Origin: Prevotellaceae bacterium
Lineage (GTDB): Bacteria > Bacteroidota > Bacteroidia > Bacteroidales > UBA932
Assembly: GCA_031284065.1 (NCBI GenBank)
Contig: JAITAP010000148.1
Coordinates: 1-15,672, forward strand
DNA length: 15,672 nucleotides
Reading direction: 5' to 3'
Shown here: positions 14,270-15,672 of the stretch, piece after piece
Numbering within the stretch: the stretch's first letter is position 1
Layout: each line of letters begins with the position of its first letter
Made by a program: the position numbers and the translations under genes
Notes under the pieces: generated by a model
The model's database searches: none
The model's input: the letters and a program-made list of their open reading frames with translations, nothing else
What the model was told of the DNA's origin: nothing

Positions 14270-15604
14270 ATGAAAGTGGAGCAGGTAATGAACAGGCTTC
14301 GCGCCAAGTATGGGCACGAAACCGAGTATTTGCAGGCGGTACAGGAGGTGCTTGAATCGGTGGAGGAGGCGTACAACCTTCACCCCGAATTTGAGGAGGC
14401 CAATATTATTGAAAGTATAGTGGAGCCTGACCGCATATTTACGTTTAAGGTGGTGTGGCACGACGACAAAGGCAAAACGCAGGTGAACACCGGCTATCGC
14501 GTGCAGTTCAACAACGCCCTTGGCCCCTACAAGGGCGGCGTGCGTTTTCACCCTTCGGTAACGCTCTCAACGCTCAAGTTTCTGGGCTTTGAGCAAACGT
14601 TTAAGAACGCGCTCACCACGCTGCCTATGGGCGGCGCAAAGGGCGGGTCGGACTTTAGCCCAAAGGGGAAATCCAAGGGCGAGGTGATGCGCTTCTGTCA
14701 GGCGTACATCACCGAGCTGTGGCGGCACATTGGCCCCGAAACCGACGTGCCCGCCGGCGACATTGGCGTGGCGGGGCGCGAAATAGGCTTCATGTACGGC
14801 TGGTACAAAAAGCTGGCGCGTGAGAACACCGGCGTGTTTACGGGCAAAGGCATGGGCTGGGGCGGCTCGCTCATTCGTCCGGAGGCTACGGGGTTTGGGG
14901 CGGTGTACTTTGTGCAGCACATGCTACAGCGGCACAACATGGATATTGCAGGCCAAACGGTAGCCATTTCGGGCTTTGGCAACGTGGCGTGGGGCGCAGC
15001 GCTCAAGGCCACGGAGCTGGGCGCAAAGGTGGTCGCCATCTCCGGCCCCGACGGGTACATTTACGACGAGCAGGGGTTGAACGCCGAAAAAATAAGCTGC
15101 ATGGTGGCGCTGCGCGATTCATGCAACGACGTGGTGGCGCCTTACGCCGAAAAATTTGCAGGCGCAAAGTTCGTCGCCGGCAAAAAGCCCTGGGAGGTAA
15201 AGGTGGACATTGCGCTCCCCTGCGCCATCCAGAACGAGCTCAACGGCGACGACGCAAAAATGCTAATCGCAAACAAGGTGCGCTGCGTGGCGGAGGTTTC
15301 CAACATGGGCTGCACGCCCGACGCCATCAGCGAATTTGTAAGCCGCAAGGCGCTGTTTGCGCCCGGCAAGGCGGTAAACGCAGGCGGCGTGTCGGTGTCG
15401 GGGCTGGAAATGTCGCAGAACGCAATGAAGTACAGCTGGACAAAGGAAGAGGTGGACGAAAAGCTGCACCAAATTATGAGCAACATTCACGAAGCCTGCC
15501 TCAAATTTGGCCGCCAGCCGGACGGCTACATCAACTACGTGAAAGGCGCAAATATTGCCGGATTTATGAAGGTAGCGCAGGCAATGCTGGAGCAGGGAGC
15601 GTGA
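14270..15604 (+). CDS. gdhA: NADP-type glutamate dehydrogenase
   Basis: GdhA joins ammonium and 2-oxoglutarate to make glutamate with NADPH, in the cytoplasm as a hexamer. At 444 residues it has the usual length for the small hexameric class. NALGPYKGGVRFHP contains substrate-binding K88. LPMGGAKGGSDF contains the catalytic K124, with A123 where many relatives have G. PAGDIGVAGREIGFMYGWYK carries catalytic D164. The positions of K124 and D164 agree with the well-studied clostridial enzyme to within one residue. The nucleotide-binding domain has SGFGNVAWGAA with the glycine-rich loop at 235-239, followed by VVAISGPDGYIY; the serine rather than an acidic residue after that strand favours NADP. 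The C-terminus contains NAGGVSVSGLEMSQNA, as in the family. It has its own promoter and appears monocistronic. Confidence 0.96.
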   Translation: MKVEQVMNRLRAKYGHETEYLQAVQEVLESVEEAYNLHPEFEEANIIESIVEPDRIFTFKVVWHDDKGKTQVNTGYRVQFNNALGPYKGGVRFHPSVTLSTLKFLGFEQTFKNALTTLPMGGAKGGSDFSPKGKSKGEVMRFCQAYITELWRHIGPETDVPAGDIGVAGREIGFMYGWYKKLARENTGVFTGKGMGWGGSLIRPEATGFGAVYFVQHMLQRHNMDIAGQTVAISGFGNVAWGAALKATELGAKVVAISGPDGYIYDEQGLNAEKISCMVALRDSCNDVVAPYAEKFAGAKFVAGKKPWEVKVDIALPCAIQNELNGDDAKMLIANKVRCVAEVSNMGCTPDAISEFVSRKALFAPGKAVNAGGVSVSGLEMSQNAMKYSWTKEEVDEKLHQIMSNIHEACLKFGRQPDGYINYVKGANIAGFMKVAQAMLEQGA

Positions 15605-15620
15605 GAAAAGAAAAAAACGC

Positions 15621-15628
15621 TATCTTTG
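15621..15628 (+). promoter_or_regulatory. possible -7 element for a gene beyond the window
   Basis: TATCTTTG matches TAnnTTTG 17 bases after the gdhA stop. No -33 element is clear, and the downstream gene is outside the window. The remaining 44 bases show no identifiable gene. Confidence 0.3.
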
Positions 15629-15672
15629 TTGGCATGAGTTGTGGTTTGCTCACATTCTTTGAAATTTTTGCG

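Noticed and set aside
15634..15672. Start of another gene at ATG 15634
   Set aside because: It lies only six bases after the candidate -7 element and only 13 codons are visible, so it cannot be judged.

Overview
The window looks like a chromosomal segment of a Bacteroidota bacterium, probably Bacteroidales, with fairly high GC. The evidence is a SusC/SusD outer-membrane glycan-uptake pair, secreted family GH115 and GH92 glycosidases, the Bacteroidota-type -7 promoter motif TAnnTTTG before several genes, and A-rich rather than strong Shine-Dalgarno leaders. I cannot name the genus from sequence alone.

Layout. 110-5216: SusC-like TonB-dependent transporter and SusD-like lipoprotein, 22 bp apart, closed by a strong intrinsic terminator (5227-5286). 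5353-7848: a secreted GH115 alpha-glucuronidase, also followed by a terminator. 7849-8701: an 853-bp gap holding two dispersed repeats, a promoter and a long hairpin that ends just before the next start codon. 8702-12291: a tight + strand cluster of GH92 alpha-mannosidase lipoprotein, a 59-residue one-helix membrane protein (10937-11116) and the tRNA 2-thiouridylase mnmA. 12292-12711: a convergent gap with a second copy of the AACAAA-type palindrome. 12712-13527 (- strand): an SDR oxidoreductase of the type annotated in Bacteroidota as D-mannonate/fructuronate oxidoreductase. 13528-14269: a divergent gap packed with hairpins. 14270-15604: gdhA, NADP-type glutamate dehydrogenase. 15605-15672: a possible promoter for a gene beyond the window.

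Function. The SusCD-GH115 part is a small polysaccharide utilisation locus. GH115 removes glucuronic acid or 4-O-methyl-glucuronic acid from xylan-like or arabinogalactan-like glycans. SusD captures and SusC imports oligosaccharides. The SDR could reduce D-fructuronate to D-mannonate, a step in glucuronate breakdown, so it may be metabolically connected to GH115. GH92 acts on alpha-mannosides, a different substrate class, and is arranged with a tRNA modification gene rather than with the SusCD pair.

The least ordinary content is intergenic. Two copies of a nested palindrome differ by a matched change in both arms, so pairing is preserved. A 40-bp-arm hairpin occupies almost the whole predicted leader of the GH92 mRNA. 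Two copies of a CGTCATTCCGA-ended repeat and a cluster of perfect hairpins lie between the SDR gene and gdhA. No CRISPR array, tRNA, rRNA, transposase, phage gene or recognisable defence system was seen.
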